A model generated the notes under the pieces. It did no database searches and was not told the DNA's origin. It saw only the letters and a program-made list of their open reading frames with translations. The position numbers and the translations under genes were made by a program. A DNA stretch of 62,365 bases, taken from positions 1 through 62,365 of the IMG/VR virus record IMGVR_UViG_3300008624_000009. One strand, written 5' to 3'. Position 1 is the first letter of the stretch. Each line of letters starts with the position of its first letter. Source of the stretch: a virus. Shown one piece after another: positions 51,963-59,646 of this stretch.

Positions 51963-51970
51963 TATAAATA
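51963..51970 (+). promoter_or_regulatory. T4-type late promoter
   Basis: An exact TATAAATA lies 31 bases before adhesin 11, just after the hairpin at 51918-51945. It would drive the pair of propeller genes at 52001 and 53520 and probably the helical protein at 55137. Confidence 0.78.
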
Positions 51971-52000
51971 AATAACAATGCTAATAGATAGGAAAAAAAT

Positions 52001-53494
52001 ATGTCATATATAGGAAAAGATGTAAAAAGTGTATCAACTGCTAACATAACAGTTGATTCAATGACGGGAGATGGTTCTGCTAATACATTAGCATTATCGC
52101 TAACGATGGTTGATTCAATATATGATGTAGCAGTTTATATAGATGGAATTGCTAGAACTCCAGGCATAGATTATACATTATCAAATACAACAATAACTTT
52201 TGCAACACCCCCTAGTGTTGATCAAAAAGTTGTAGCTATATCAACAGGAGATGCACTAAAGGATAATGTTATAGATAACTCATTTACGGTTGATAGTATT
52301 AAAGATAATTCTATTACAGATGCAAAAGTTGTTGGATTAGATGCAAGTAAATTAACTGGGGCATTACCCGCAGTAGATGGTTCTGCAATAACTGGCATAG
52401 ATGGTACGATTGCTATAATACAACAATCCTATAAACCTACTTATAATGCTGATGTTGGAGAAGGAGCTATATGGCTAAATACTTCAACTGGCCAATTTTA
52501 TGTTTGTACTAATGGTACTCCTGGCAACAATACTTGGGTCAATGCTGGAACTGGTACTGGACTTATTGAGTACGTGCCTTGGTCTTATACAGGAACATTG
52601 TCTGCACATACATTTGGTGGATATATTGCTCATTATGGTACTGATATGATACAAAAGTGGAATTTTGCTTCAAATTCTGGTGCATCACATAAAGGTAGTA
52701 TTGAAGGAGCTGGGGGTCGTGGAACAGATGGTCCGATTGGTGTTTCTGGTGCTACACATGGGTACGTTTGTGGTGGTCATAGTGCTGATACTGGTGGTTA
52801 TGTATCAAATATATCTAAAGTTGCTCATGCTACAGAATCAGAAAGTTCTGTTAATACTGGTGCTAATTTGTCAAATTCTAGGTCTAATACTGATGGAATT
52901 GGATCAGAAATTGCTGGTTATGTTTTTAATGCTTATCCATATACAACTGCTATTGATAAATTTTCTTTTGCTAGTGATGGTAGTTGTTCTGCTGTGGCTA
53001 ACACAGGTGTACCTGCTCATGGGACTCAAGGACAAGCTTCAACAACTCATGGATATTGTTCTGGTGGGCATGATTGGGTAGCTGGAGCTAAAATAACAAC
53101 AATACAAAAATTTGATTTTGCATCAGATTCGGATTCAACATCAGTAGGAGATATAGCAGGTGTTGGTAGATATATGGGAGCAGGATGTAATTCTGTAACT
53201 CATGGTTATGTAGCTGGTGGTCAGAAGGGTAATCCTTCTGCAAGAGTGTCAACTATTGATCAATTTTCTTTTGCTAATGAAAACAATTCAGTAGGACACG
53301 GTGATTTAGCAGGTATAAGATATGGAAATGCTGGACATTCTTCAACTACTGATGGATATAGTTCGGTTGGTGGAACCGCATATAATGGTAAACAAAATGA
53401 TATTCACAAATTTTCCTTTTCATCTAATACAACCGCAGTAGGACATGGCAACGCTGGTATGTCCGTTTATATGGCTGGTGGACACCAATATTAA
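52001..53494 (+). CDS. Six-repeat beta-propeller adhesin 11
   Basis: This adhesin has 497 residues. Residues 1-85 are MSYIGKDVKSVSTANITVDS plus one beta repeat (AVYIDGIARTPGIDYTLSNT). Shaft units follow (SFTVDSIKDNSITDAKVVGL), then the collar EGAIWLNTSTGQFYVCTNGT. Six Kelch-like blades have cores IQKWNF, ISKVAH, IDKFSF, IQKFDF, IDQFSF and IHKFSF. The C-terminus is MAGGHQY. The anchor is longer than in adhesins 3-9 and like that of adhesins 10 and 12, so the family has two anchor lengths. The next gene is its tandem partner with a different blade class. Confidence 0.75.
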   Translation: MSYIGKDVKSVSTANITVDSMTGDGSANTLALSLTMVDSIYDVAVYIDGIARTPGIDYTLSNTTITFATPPSVDQKVVAISTGDALKDNVIDNSFTVDSIKDNSITDAKVVGLDASKLTGALPAVDGSAITGIDGTIAIIQQSYKPTYNADVGEGAIWLNTSTGQFYVCTNGTPGNNTWVNAGTGTGLIEYVPWSYTGTLSAHTFGGYIAHYGTDMIQKWNFASNSGASHKGSIEGAGGRGTDGPIGVSGATHGYVCGGHSADTGGYVSNISKVAHATESESSVNTGANLSNSRSNTDGIGSEIAGYVFNAYPYTTAIDKFSFASDGSCSAVANTGVPAHGTQGQASTTHGYCSGGHDWVAGAKITTIQKFDFASDSDSTSVGDIAGVGRYMGAGCNSVTHGYVAGGQKGNPSARVSTIDQFSFANENNSVGHGDLAGIRYGNAGHSSTTDGYSSVGGTAYNGKQNDIHKFSFSSNTTAVGHGNAGMSVYMAGGHQY

Positions 53495-53519
53495 ACTATT
53501 TAATCAAAGGAAATAACAA

Positions 53520-55091
53520 ATGGGATTTATAGGAAATAACTTAAAAAATGTATTAACAGAAGCAAAATCTGTTGATACAATGACGGGTGATGGTTCTACT
53601 ACTACAATAACATTATCTAAAACGCCCGGTTCTGTTAATAATACTACTGTTTTTTGGGATGGTGTATTTAAAACTCCAATTACAGATTATACTTTATCAG
53701 GAACTACAATTACATTTGGAACAGCACCAGCACAAGATGTTCATGTAATGGTGTTTAGTGGTAATGATAGTTTAGTTGAAAGTCCAGAAAATATTACTGT
53801 TACATCTAGTATGATTGCTGATGGTTCTATTACATCTGATAAAATTGCTACGGTAGATATAAATAAATTAGATGGAACATTACCCGCTGGAGTAGATGCA
53901 TCAGCATTAACAGGAATGCCCGATCTTCCTAGTTTATATACAACAGTTTCTGCTTCTAGTCCAACAAGGACATCTAATCCTACGGGTGGCGTAGGAACAA
54001 TGTGGATCAATTCAACAGATGGAGAACTTTTTGTATGTGTTGATGCTGGAACAGATAATAATGAATGGCGGAATGTTGGAGAGTCGCAAGAATCAGATAA
54101 TGTTGCACCAGCACCACAATATCTTGGTGATATAGGAATGTGGATGGGTGGATATACTGGTACTGGTTTTTATGGTACTGATAATACTCATTCTATGGTT
54201 ATACCAACCCAAGCCAATACAGTACTTTTTGGAAGTACAACTTATGGTCATGGTGATATGCCCGGTGTGTGTTCAAATGGAACACGAGCAGTTGTTGCTG
54301 GTGGTTGGAATAATCATAATGGTTATGGTAGAACTCCTGTAATAGAGTATGTTACAATCGCAACGCCAGGTAATGCTACTTGGTTTGGCAATCTTACTTG
54401 GGGAGGGCAAACATCTTGGGGTACTCAAAATATTCATGGAACAGGAAATGGAACAAGAGGTATATACAATACTGGAGCATATGGTGGTTCAAGTGGAGCT
54501 CCATCACCTAGAAATATGCAATATATAACGGTTGAAACACCAGCTAATGCTCAAGATTTTACTTCTGATAATATGACTTATGGAGGTGGACAACACCGAT
54601 GGCAAGCTATATGTAGTAATGGTGTTAGATGTGTTATATGGAATGGTTATTATTATGGTGATGAAACTAATTCTGGTAACTTGACAGGCCCAATTAGATA
54701 CATTAATATGGACACCACAAGTAATTCAATATCATTTGGAAATCAAGCAGGAAGGGGACTTGGTGGAGTTGGACTTAATGATAGAACATATGGTGTTTCT
54801 TATCATAACAAGAATGGTTGGACACAATGTGAACCTGCTGAGTACCTTACTATGGCTACTGAAGCTAATGCACAATTTTTTGCTAATCAGTATTCAGATA
54901 GATATTTATCACCTGCTGTTTGCACAGATACAGCAAGTCGTGCAGTTATTAAGTCTGGATTTTCAGCAGGTTGGGGTGGAGTATCAGGTACAGCAGAAAT
55001 GGTACAATGTAATAAACCTGATCAAAATGCTGTATTTTGGTTAAGTCTCGGTACTCGTAATCATCCAGGCGGAGCATCTGGAAACGGATAA
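53520..55091 (+). CDS. Six-repeat propeller adhesin 12, second blade class
   Basis: This adhesin has 523 residues. The anchor (MGFIGNNLKNVLTEAKSVDT, a beta repeat with VFWDGVFKTPITDYTLSG, a KI shaft unit, and the collar VGTMWINSTDGELFVCVDAG) parallels that of adhesin 11. The head is of the 'IEYVTIATPGNATWFG / SNGTRAV' class, as in adhesin 9. Cores are THSMVI, IEYVTI, MQYITV, IRYINM, AEYLTM and AEMVQC, six units. The C-terminus is GASGNG. The leader AAAGGAAATAACAA matches those of the 37.7-46.2 kb run. It is a second instance of adjacent genes with like anchors and unlike heads. Confidence 0.75.
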   Translation: MGFIGNNLKNVLTEAKSVDTMTGDGSTTTITLSKTPGSVNNTTVFWDGVFKTPITDYTLSGTTITFGTAPAQDVHVMVFSGNDSLVESPENITVTSSMIADGSITSDKIATVDINKLDGTLPAGVDASALTGMPDLPSLYTTVSASSPTRTSNPTGGVGTMWINSTDGELFVCVDAGTDNNEWRNVGESQESDNVAPAPQYLGDIGMWMGGYTGTGFYGTDNTHSMVIPTQANTVLFGSTTYGHGDMPGVCSNGTRAVVAGGWNNHNGYGRTPVIEYVTIATPGNATWFGNLTWGGQTSWGTQNIHGTGNGTRGIYNTGAYGGSSGAPSPRNMQYITVETPANAQDFTSDNMTYGGGQHRWQAICSNGVRCVIWNGYYYGDETNSGNLTGPIRYINMDTTSNSISFGNQAGRGLGGVGLNDRTYGVSYHNKNGWTQCEPAEYLTMATEANAQFFANQYSDRYLSPAVCTDTASRAVIKSGFSAGWGGVSGTAEMVQCNKPDQNAVFWLSLGTRNHPGGASGNG

Positions 55092-55136
55092 AAATTATTA
55101 TAATATTATTAATTTAAATTATAGGAGTTATGAATA

Positions 55137-55973
55137 GTGAGTGAAAATGAAACAGAACAATCATTAGCAATATCAAAAACAGTAGTTAATGATTTAATAC
55201 CCAATACAAGCATAAGTCAAGAAGCTTTAACTAAAATTTGTAATAGATTACCAGAATTAGAAAGAGCAAAGGGGGCAGTAGGTAGAACTAATAGTCAAAC
55301 AACAGCTACATTAATGACTATGACAATGTTAGCAGATAGTCCTTATCGTCAATTAAAACAATGTTTAGCACAGATAGATTCTAAAAGAAATGCTTTGATT
55401 GAGGCTCATTTTAAAACCCAAAAAACTCATGTTAAAATTAAAGAATGGGAACAAAAGGGTGATGAATTAAGTTTGATAAAGATACAAGAAGCTGAAAGTG
55501 GTATGAAACAAATGAGATCAAGTGTTGAAAATGCTATGAAAGAAATTGGAATGTATCAAGATATGTATGATAAAATTCGTGATGCAAACGGGATACCTGA
55601 GAATTGGGATGAAAAAGATTTTGAATCATCTGAAATTGCAAATGCAATTAGAATGGGTTTTAGACAAGCAATTCAGAATTTAATGTCAAGTGATAGAATT
55701 GCAATATCAACTGTTGAATATTGGGAGCAATTTGGTATTCATCCAATGGTAGGTGAAAAATTAACTAGAGATTATATGAATAGTGTTCGTGCAGAAATAA
55801 ATGAGAATAAGCTCCCAAGTGTTCAAAGTATGCATATATTTTTAGAGCAAATGGTTGAAACATTTAAAAATGAACATCAACATTCATTAAAGAGAATGGG
55901 TTTAGAAAAGATTGTAAATGAGGATTATATTTACAAAAAACCAGTAAGTACTGATAAACATCTTGAAGAATAA
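55137..55973 (+). CDS. Helical 278-residue protein B (GTG start, paralogue of 46256)
   Basis: The frame starts at GTG 55137, nine bases after AGGAG. An ATG at 55130 in another frame gives only four codons. The choice is supported by the N-terminus MSENE, parallel to MSEEK in the paralogue. It is 278 residues long, like its relative, and similarly helical. The shared core is R-x-L-K-Q-x-L-A-x-I-D-S-K-R-N-A-L at about 80-96 and VENAMKEIGMYQDMYDKIRD near 130-149. NGIPENWDEKDFE follows. No catalytic motif was seen. The function is unknown. Both copies close a group of propeller genes. Confidence 0.65.
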   Translation: MSENETEQSLAISKTVVNDLIPNTSISQEALTKICNRLPELERAKGAVGRTNSQTTATLMTMTMLADSPYRQLKQCLAQIDSKRNALIEAHFKTQKTHVKIKEWEQKGDELSLIKIQEAESGMKQMRSSVENAMKEIGMYQDMYDKIRDANGIPENWDEKDFESSEIANAIRMGFRQAIQNLMSSDRIAISTVEYWEQFGIHPMVGEKLTRDYMNSVRAEINENKLPSVQSMHIFLEQMVETFKNEHQHSLKRMGLEKIVNEDYIYKKPVSTDKHLEE

Positions 55974-55998
55974 CTATAAAATGTATCATTATTGAGTG

Positions 55999-56015
55999 TA
56001 TAAATATTATAAATA
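55999..56015 (+). promoter_or_regulatory. Tandem T4-type late promoters
   Basis: Two exact TATAAATA octamers (55999-56006 and 56008-56015) sit one base apart, about 50 bases before the 105-residue gene. The nine-base spacing lets only one be used at a time. A looser match (TATAAATT, 56382-56389) lies after that gene. Confidence 0.75.
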
Positions 56016-56063
56016 AGTAGATAGTTAAAAACATTAACATCATTTAAAAAAGGATTTAAAACT

Positions 56064-56381
56064 ATGAAACTCGTAGAATACAAACTTCATGCCTCTGTTT
56101 TTGGTCGTGGAAAAACAACTCCTGCTTGGATTAGTCATGGCGGACACTACATGAACCCTGATGATCATACATTGATGGGTTTTGTTGAAGATCCATGTGA
56201 GTATTATCTTCCAGATACATTGGAATATTATACATTACCTGAAGCAGTAACAAGACAACTTGCAATTCATGCTAAACATCCAATGAATAAATTTGATCCT
56301 GAATCGGGTGATATGTCCGTTATGACTGAAGCTGAAGTTCAGGAACAAATGGAAGCATGGTATAACGCAATTACTTCATAA
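56064..56381 (+). CDS. Hypothetical 105-residue late protein
   Basis: The protein starts MKLVEYKLHASVFGRGKTTP and has SHGGHYMNPDDHTLMGFVED at about 28-47, with several His and acidic residues, then a Tyr/Leu-rich middle (YYLPDTLEYYTLP) and an acidic helical end (TEAEVQEQMEAWYNAI). No family is recognised. It has a strong late position: tandem late promoters and AAAAAAGGATTTAAAACT before the ATG suggest high expression. The His/Asp pattern at 29-42 might bind a metal, but this is only suggestive. Confidence 0.6.
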   Translation: MKLVEYKLHASVFGRGKTTPAWISHGGHYMNPDDHTLMGFVEDPCEYYLPDTLEYYTLPEAVTRQLAIHAKHPMNKFDPESGDMSVMTEAEVQEQMEAWYNAITS

Positions 56382-56467
56382 TATAAATTTAAAATAAAAT
56401 TTAAATCCATATATTGTAACAAACACAATACTAGTTATGCTATTTTGATTTAAATATATATCATTAT

Positions 56468-57034
56468 ATGGCTAATATTATTAAAATAAAAAGAAGTGAA
56501 ATATCTGATTCAATACCTACTGTAAATGATTTAGAAGTAGGTGAGATTTGTATGAATATTGCAGATCAAAAGCTTTATACTAGAAAATCAGATGATTCGA
56601 TTGTTACAATTTCAGATGTTATATCGGGTAAATCCGAATTAGAATTAATATCTTCAGATACTAGTTCTAATTCGGGGCCGGTTTTAGATTTATATAGAGA
56701 TTCATTTTCTCCTTTTGATTCTGATGCTATTGGAGAAATTAAATTTCAAGGTGAAAATGATAATAGTGATAAAGTAGTATATGCTAAAATAACAAGTAAA
56801 ATAGAGGATGCAACAGCTTCTAGTGAAGATGCTATTATAGAATTTTATGTTCAAGAGAATGGTACAAATAATGCTATCATACAATTAAAGAGTGATGGTA
56901 TTCATATTATGTCTGGAAAACAACTTACTTTTCCAGATGGTACAACATTGAATACTGCTTCTGGTGCATCTTCAAGTGGTGCAACACAAGCACAGTTGGA
57001 TCAAGTTACTACAATAGCAATCGCATTAGGGTAA
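56468..57034 (+). CDS. Tail fibre-type protein, 188 residues
   Basis: The N-terminus (IIKIKRSEISDSIPTVNDLE, GEICMNIADQKLYTRKSDDS) is the usual fibre-attachment pattern 'IKRS...P....L..GE...N..D.KLY'. The middle (LDLYRDSFSPFDSDAIGEIK, then VVYAKITSKIEDATASSEDA) is a beta module found in marine T4-like fibres, followed by LTFPDGTTLNTASG. The C-terminus is TTIAIALG, like the giant fibre's AMAIALG. The ATG lies 86 bases after the previous gene and has no recognisable Shine-Dalgarno, which is unusual for this window. It is probably a short fibre or a fibre-hinge subunit. Confidence 0.7.
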   Translation: MANIIKIKRSEISDSIPTVNDLEVGEICMNIADQKLYTRKSDDSIVTISDVISGKSELELISSDTSSNSGPVLDLYRDSFSPFDSDAIGEIKFQGENDNSDKVVYAKITSKIEDATASSEDAIIEFYVQENGTNNAIIQLKSDGIHIMSGKQLTFPDGTTLNTASGASSSGATQAQLDQVTTIAIALG

Positions 57035-57040
57035 TAACAA

Positions 57041-57379
57041 ATGGCTACTGTAAAATGGAATCAAGATATTAATGCTGGTTCAAATTGGTTTGCTGATATT
57101 AATATATTAGATAGTAATGGTGCTGCTAGAGATGTAACTGGACAAACATTTCAAAGTTATATAAGACGGCATTATAAATCAATCAATAAAGAAGAAATTA
57201 CAATAACAGTTGTAAATCCAGTAACAGGAAATGTTACATTTGAATTATCAGCAGCACAAACTTCTGCATTAAAACATGGTAAATATCTTTATGATATTGA
57301 AATGACAGAAACAGCTACAGGAATAGTAGAAAGAATAATTCAAGGTGTTATAACAATTCGCCCAGAGATAACAAAATAA
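57041..57379 (+). CDS. Small beta-rich tail protein, 112 residues
   Basis: This protein looks like an Ig-like or BppU-type N-terminal domain of phage baseplates: WFADINILDSNGAARDVTGQ, then FQSYIRRHYKS, ITVVNPVTGNVTFELSAAQT and a final YLYDIEMTETATGIVERIIQ. It alternates strands and turns in the manner of small baseplate-upper or fibre-linker proteins. It is packed six bases after the previous gene and one base before the next, so these three small genes are translated together. The role is inferred from fold-like pattern and neighbours. Confidence 0.68.
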   Translation: MATVKWNQDINAGSNWFADINILDSNGAARDVTGQTFQSYIRRHYKSINKEEITITVVNPVTGNVTFELSAAQTSALKHGKYLYDIEMTETATGIVERIIQGVITIRPEITK

Positions 57380-57380
57380 A

Positions 57381-57608
57381 ATGCCTATACAAGTAAATAG
57401 AAATTGGGGAAATCCTATTTTTACACCACAATTATCTACTGGTAGAACAGGGCTAGGTGCTGGTGAAGTACCTCCACTAGTAGATTTATCGGATGTAAAT
57501 AAAATTGGTTTGAATGATAATGATGTTTTGGTTTATGATGCTGCAACAAAAACATTTAAACCAATAGATGTCGAAGTTATAAACGATAATGATGGTGGTA
57601 CATTTTAA
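57381..57608 (+). CDS. Small structural-type protein, 75 residues
   Basis: This acidic, Pro/Gly-containing protein has LVDLSDVNKIGLNDNDVLVY at about 33-52 followed by DAATKTFKPIDV. The 'LSDV....L..GDVLVYDA.TK.F.P' form is a common module in phage fibre proteins, where it precedes a shaft. Here it stands alone as a small gene, perhaps an adaptor between the 112-residue protein and the following fibre. The 101-base stretch after it (57609-57709) is AT-rich and holds only the ribosome site (AAAAAAAGGAAAC) of the next gene. Confidence 0.62.
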   Translation: MPIQVNRNWGNPIFTPQLSTGRTGLGAGEVPPLVDLSDVNKIGLNDNDVLVYDAATKTFKPIDVEVINDNDGGTF

Positions 57609-57709
57609 AAAGTTTAAAAGTTTTATTGGTAAGTTGCAAAATAATGATTAATATGAAGTTTTGAATTAAATATATTTAATTTACTAAAACAAAAAAAGGA
57701 AACAAATAA

Positions 57710-58942
57710 ATGGCTAATACAATACAAATTAAAAGGTCGTCTACTGCTGCTGATATGTCGGGGCAAACCCTCGCATCAGGTGAATTAGCATGGGTTGATG
57801 ATAGTGGAGCTGGTACAATTTATATCGGTGATGCTGCTACTGGTGCAATTAAAGCTATTGGTGGTGATAAAGGTGGTAACTGGGGTGAGGACTTCCGTAC
57901 AGATACAGCATTGTTAGGTACAACAACAATGGCAGCTATGACAGCTGGTGCTGGTGCTTTTGATATGTCTGGTGCAACATCTGTTACTGCACCAACAGCA
58001 GCAAGTCCAACAGAAAATTCAACCAAAGTTGCAACAACAGCATGGGTTAATACTCGTATTGCTACATCTGGTGGTGCATTTAGTACTTTGACAGATGTGG
58101 ATTTTAATGCATTAGCAAATGGCCATATGGCTATCTATGATGCAGATGCGGATAGTGGAAATGGTAAGTGGGAAAACAAAGCATTGTCTGGTGATGTTAC
58201 TATTGACAAAGATGGTGTTACCGCAGTTAGTGGTGTTCAAGCTAATGCTATTAATCTTCTTACAGATACAGCATCTAATTATGTTGCAAGTATTACTAAT
58301 TCAGATAGTAACTTAGCTGTTACTGGTTCTGGTGCAACTGATGCAGCTGTACAAATTGATTTAGCTACAAATGTTAGTATTGCTGGTAACTTGACAGTTG
58401 GTGGTACAACTACACAAGTTGATTCTACTACTGTTACTGTATCTGATCCAGTACTGGTTTTGGGTGAAGCTACTCAAGGCTCTCTAAAAGATAGTGGTGT
58501 TGAATATAATTGGCATGATGGTACTGATAATCAGGGAGGTTTCTTTGGTTGGGATCGTTCTGCTGATGAATTTACTTTCATTCCAGATGCTACTAATATT
58601 CTTGATAATAATGGCGATACTACTGAAGTATTTTCTGGTAATGCTGGTAACGCACGATTTGCTAATATTGCTGGTACATTGACAACAGCTGCTCAGCCTA
58701 ATGTAACAGATATGGTTGCTTTGCAAGTTGTTGGTACAATTTCAACTGGTGTTTGGAATGGTACTACGGTTGCAGAAGGTTATGGTGGTACTGGACAAAA
58801 TACTTATGCTGCTGGTGATATTCTTTATGCTGATGGTGCAGATTCACTTGCAAGATTAACTAAAGGTTCTGATGATATGTTCTTGCAAATGAATGGTAAT
58901 GCTCCAGCATGGTCAAGCACACTTGATGGTGGTACATGGTAA
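57710..58942 (+). CDS. Tail fibre, 410 residues, last of fibre region
   Basis: The N-terminus (TIQIKRSSTAADMSGQTLAS, GELAWVDDSGAGTIYIGDA) is a standard fibre-attachment pattern. Middle modules include STKVATTAWVNTRIATSGGA, FSTLTDVDFNALANGHMAIY and LTVGGTTTQVDSTTVTVSDP, then NQGGFFGWDRSADEFTFIP, all typical of marine T4-like fibres with intramolecular beta-helix shafts. The C-terminal third has ISTGVWNGTTVAEGYGGTGQ and YAAGDILYADGADSLARLTK. The final residues are STLDGGTW. It is followed by the strongest terminator in the window, which closes the fibre region. No enzymatic motif was seen. Confidence 0.78.
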   Translation: MANTIQIKRSSTAADMSGQTLASGELAWVDDSGAGTIYIGDAATGAIKAIGGDKGGNWGEDFRTDTALLGTTTMAAMTAGAGAFDMSGATSVTAPTAASPTENSTKVATTAWVNTRIATSGGAFSTLTDVDFNALANGHMAIYDADADSGNGKWENKALSGDVTIDKDGVTAVSGVQANAINLLTDTASNYVASITNSDSNLAVTGSGATDAAVQIDLATNVSIAGNLTVGGTTTQVDSTTVTVSDPVLVLGEATQGSLKDSGVEYNWHDGTDNQGGFFGWDRSADEFTFIPDATNILDNNGDTTEVFSGNAGNARFANIAGTLTTAAQPNVTDMVALQVVGTISTGVWNGTTVAEGYGGTGQNTYAAGDILYADGADSLARLTKGSDDMFLQMNGNAPAWSSTLDGGTW

Positions 58943-58987
58943 TTTAATTTTTACCAAATACCAACATAGTAGTTTAAAGTTTTACCG

Positions 58988-59034
58988 AAAGGGGGATTGG
59001 GGCCTTGTCCTCAATCTCCCTTTTGTTTTTTTTT
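58988..59034 (+). terminator. Rho-independent terminator closing the fibre region
   Basis: A 15-bp stem (58988-59002 with 59009-59023, two G-U pairs, loop CCTTGT) is followed by TG and a run of nine T residues. The G-rich arm stands out in AT-rich DNA. It lies 46 bases after the last fibre stop and just before the late promoter of the neck genes. Confidence 0.92.
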
Positions 59035-59038
59035 CACA

Positions 59039-59046
59039 TATAAATA
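59039..59046 (+). promoter_or_regulatory. T4-type late promoter
   Basis: An exact TATAAATA starts four bases after the terminator's T-run and 16 bases before the next ATG. It drives the membrane protein, the coiled-coil protein, gp13, gp14, gp15 and gp16. Confidence 0.8.
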
Positions 59047-59061
59047 ACAATAGGTGGACAA

Positions 59062-59361
59062 ATGCAACTTAACGAAACCGCTGACCTGATTGAAAAATTA
59101 GGTGTGCCAATTGTAGGTTTGTTATTGGTTGGGTGGGGTTTCTGGAAGATTGTGAAATGGTTACAGGATTCTATGACTGGCAAGATCGGGTATCAGACTG
59201 ATATATTAGTTCAGTTGATAGATAGGATTAGAGTATTACAAACGGATATTTTACGCTTAGATACAATGATACGCACCAGATATGGGTTAGAAGCAGATGA
59301 AAAACGTATAGCAAGAGCTGATGAACCTGTAAAGAAAACTGGTAAAAGAAGTAAAGATTAA
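59062..59361 (+). CDS. Small single-pass membrane protein, 99 residues
   Basis: One hydrophobic helix at about residues 14-33 (GVPIVGLLLVGWGFWKIVKW, preceded by acidic residues) is followed by a charged coiled-coil-like segment with Asp/Arg/Leu heptads (DILVQLIDRIRVLQTDILRL) and a basic C-terminus KKTGKRSKD. Holin-like or lysis-accessory proteins have this layout, as do some small tail membrane proteins. The gene lies at the head of the neck-gene transcript. A second, better holin candidate exists at 2738, so this one may be an antiholin or accessory factor. I cannot decide between these. Confidence 0.6.
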   Translation: MQLNETADLIEKLGVPIVGLLLVGWGFWKIVKWLQDSMTGKIGYQTDILVQLIDRIRVLQTDILRLDTMIRTRYGLEADEKRIARADEPVKKTGKRSKD

Positions 59362-59387
59362 TAATTCTATATTAAAGGAATAATGAT

Positions 59388-59642
59388 ATGAATGATAAAG
59401 TAGAAGAAAATGTTGTAGATAATGATATGACTAAAGCAGGTTCAGAAGTTACAAAAGAACAATTACAGGTACAATTAAATTATGCTCAAAAAATAATTAC
59501 TGTACTTCAAAATAAAGTAAATGATCTTAATGGAAAGATGGTACAAATAGAAGCTCAATTACTTTGTTCTAATGAAGATAGAGAGACTTTGATAAAACAA
59601 CGTCTTGAATTAGAAGGTAATACAGAACAACAAAAAGGATAA
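59388..59642 (+). CDS. Small coiled-coil protein, 84 residues
   Basis: This acidic protein has an N-terminal disordered segment (NDKVEENVVDNDMTKAGSEV) and a central helix with heptad hydrophobics (LQVQLNYAQKIITVLQNKVN) running to about residue 75. It has one Cys (LLCSNED). It probably forms a dimeric or trimeric coiled coil. No family is recognised. Its place directly before gp13 in a T4-like order, five bases upstream, recalls the small helical proteins often seen beside neck genes. Whiskers (wac/fibritin) are far larger, so it is not that gene. Confidence 0.62.
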   Translation: MNDKVEENVVDNDMTKAGSEVTKEQLQVQLNYAQKIITVLQNKVNDLNGKMVQIEAQLLCSNEDRETLIKQRLELEGNTEQQKG

Positions 59643-59646
59643 TAGT

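Noticed and set aside
28656-55091. Galactose-oxidase or other enzyme function for the propeller proteins
   Set aside because: Kelch-like blades suggest it, but no copper-binding Tyr/His set or other catalytic residues are conserved across copies, and the setting is purely fibre genes.
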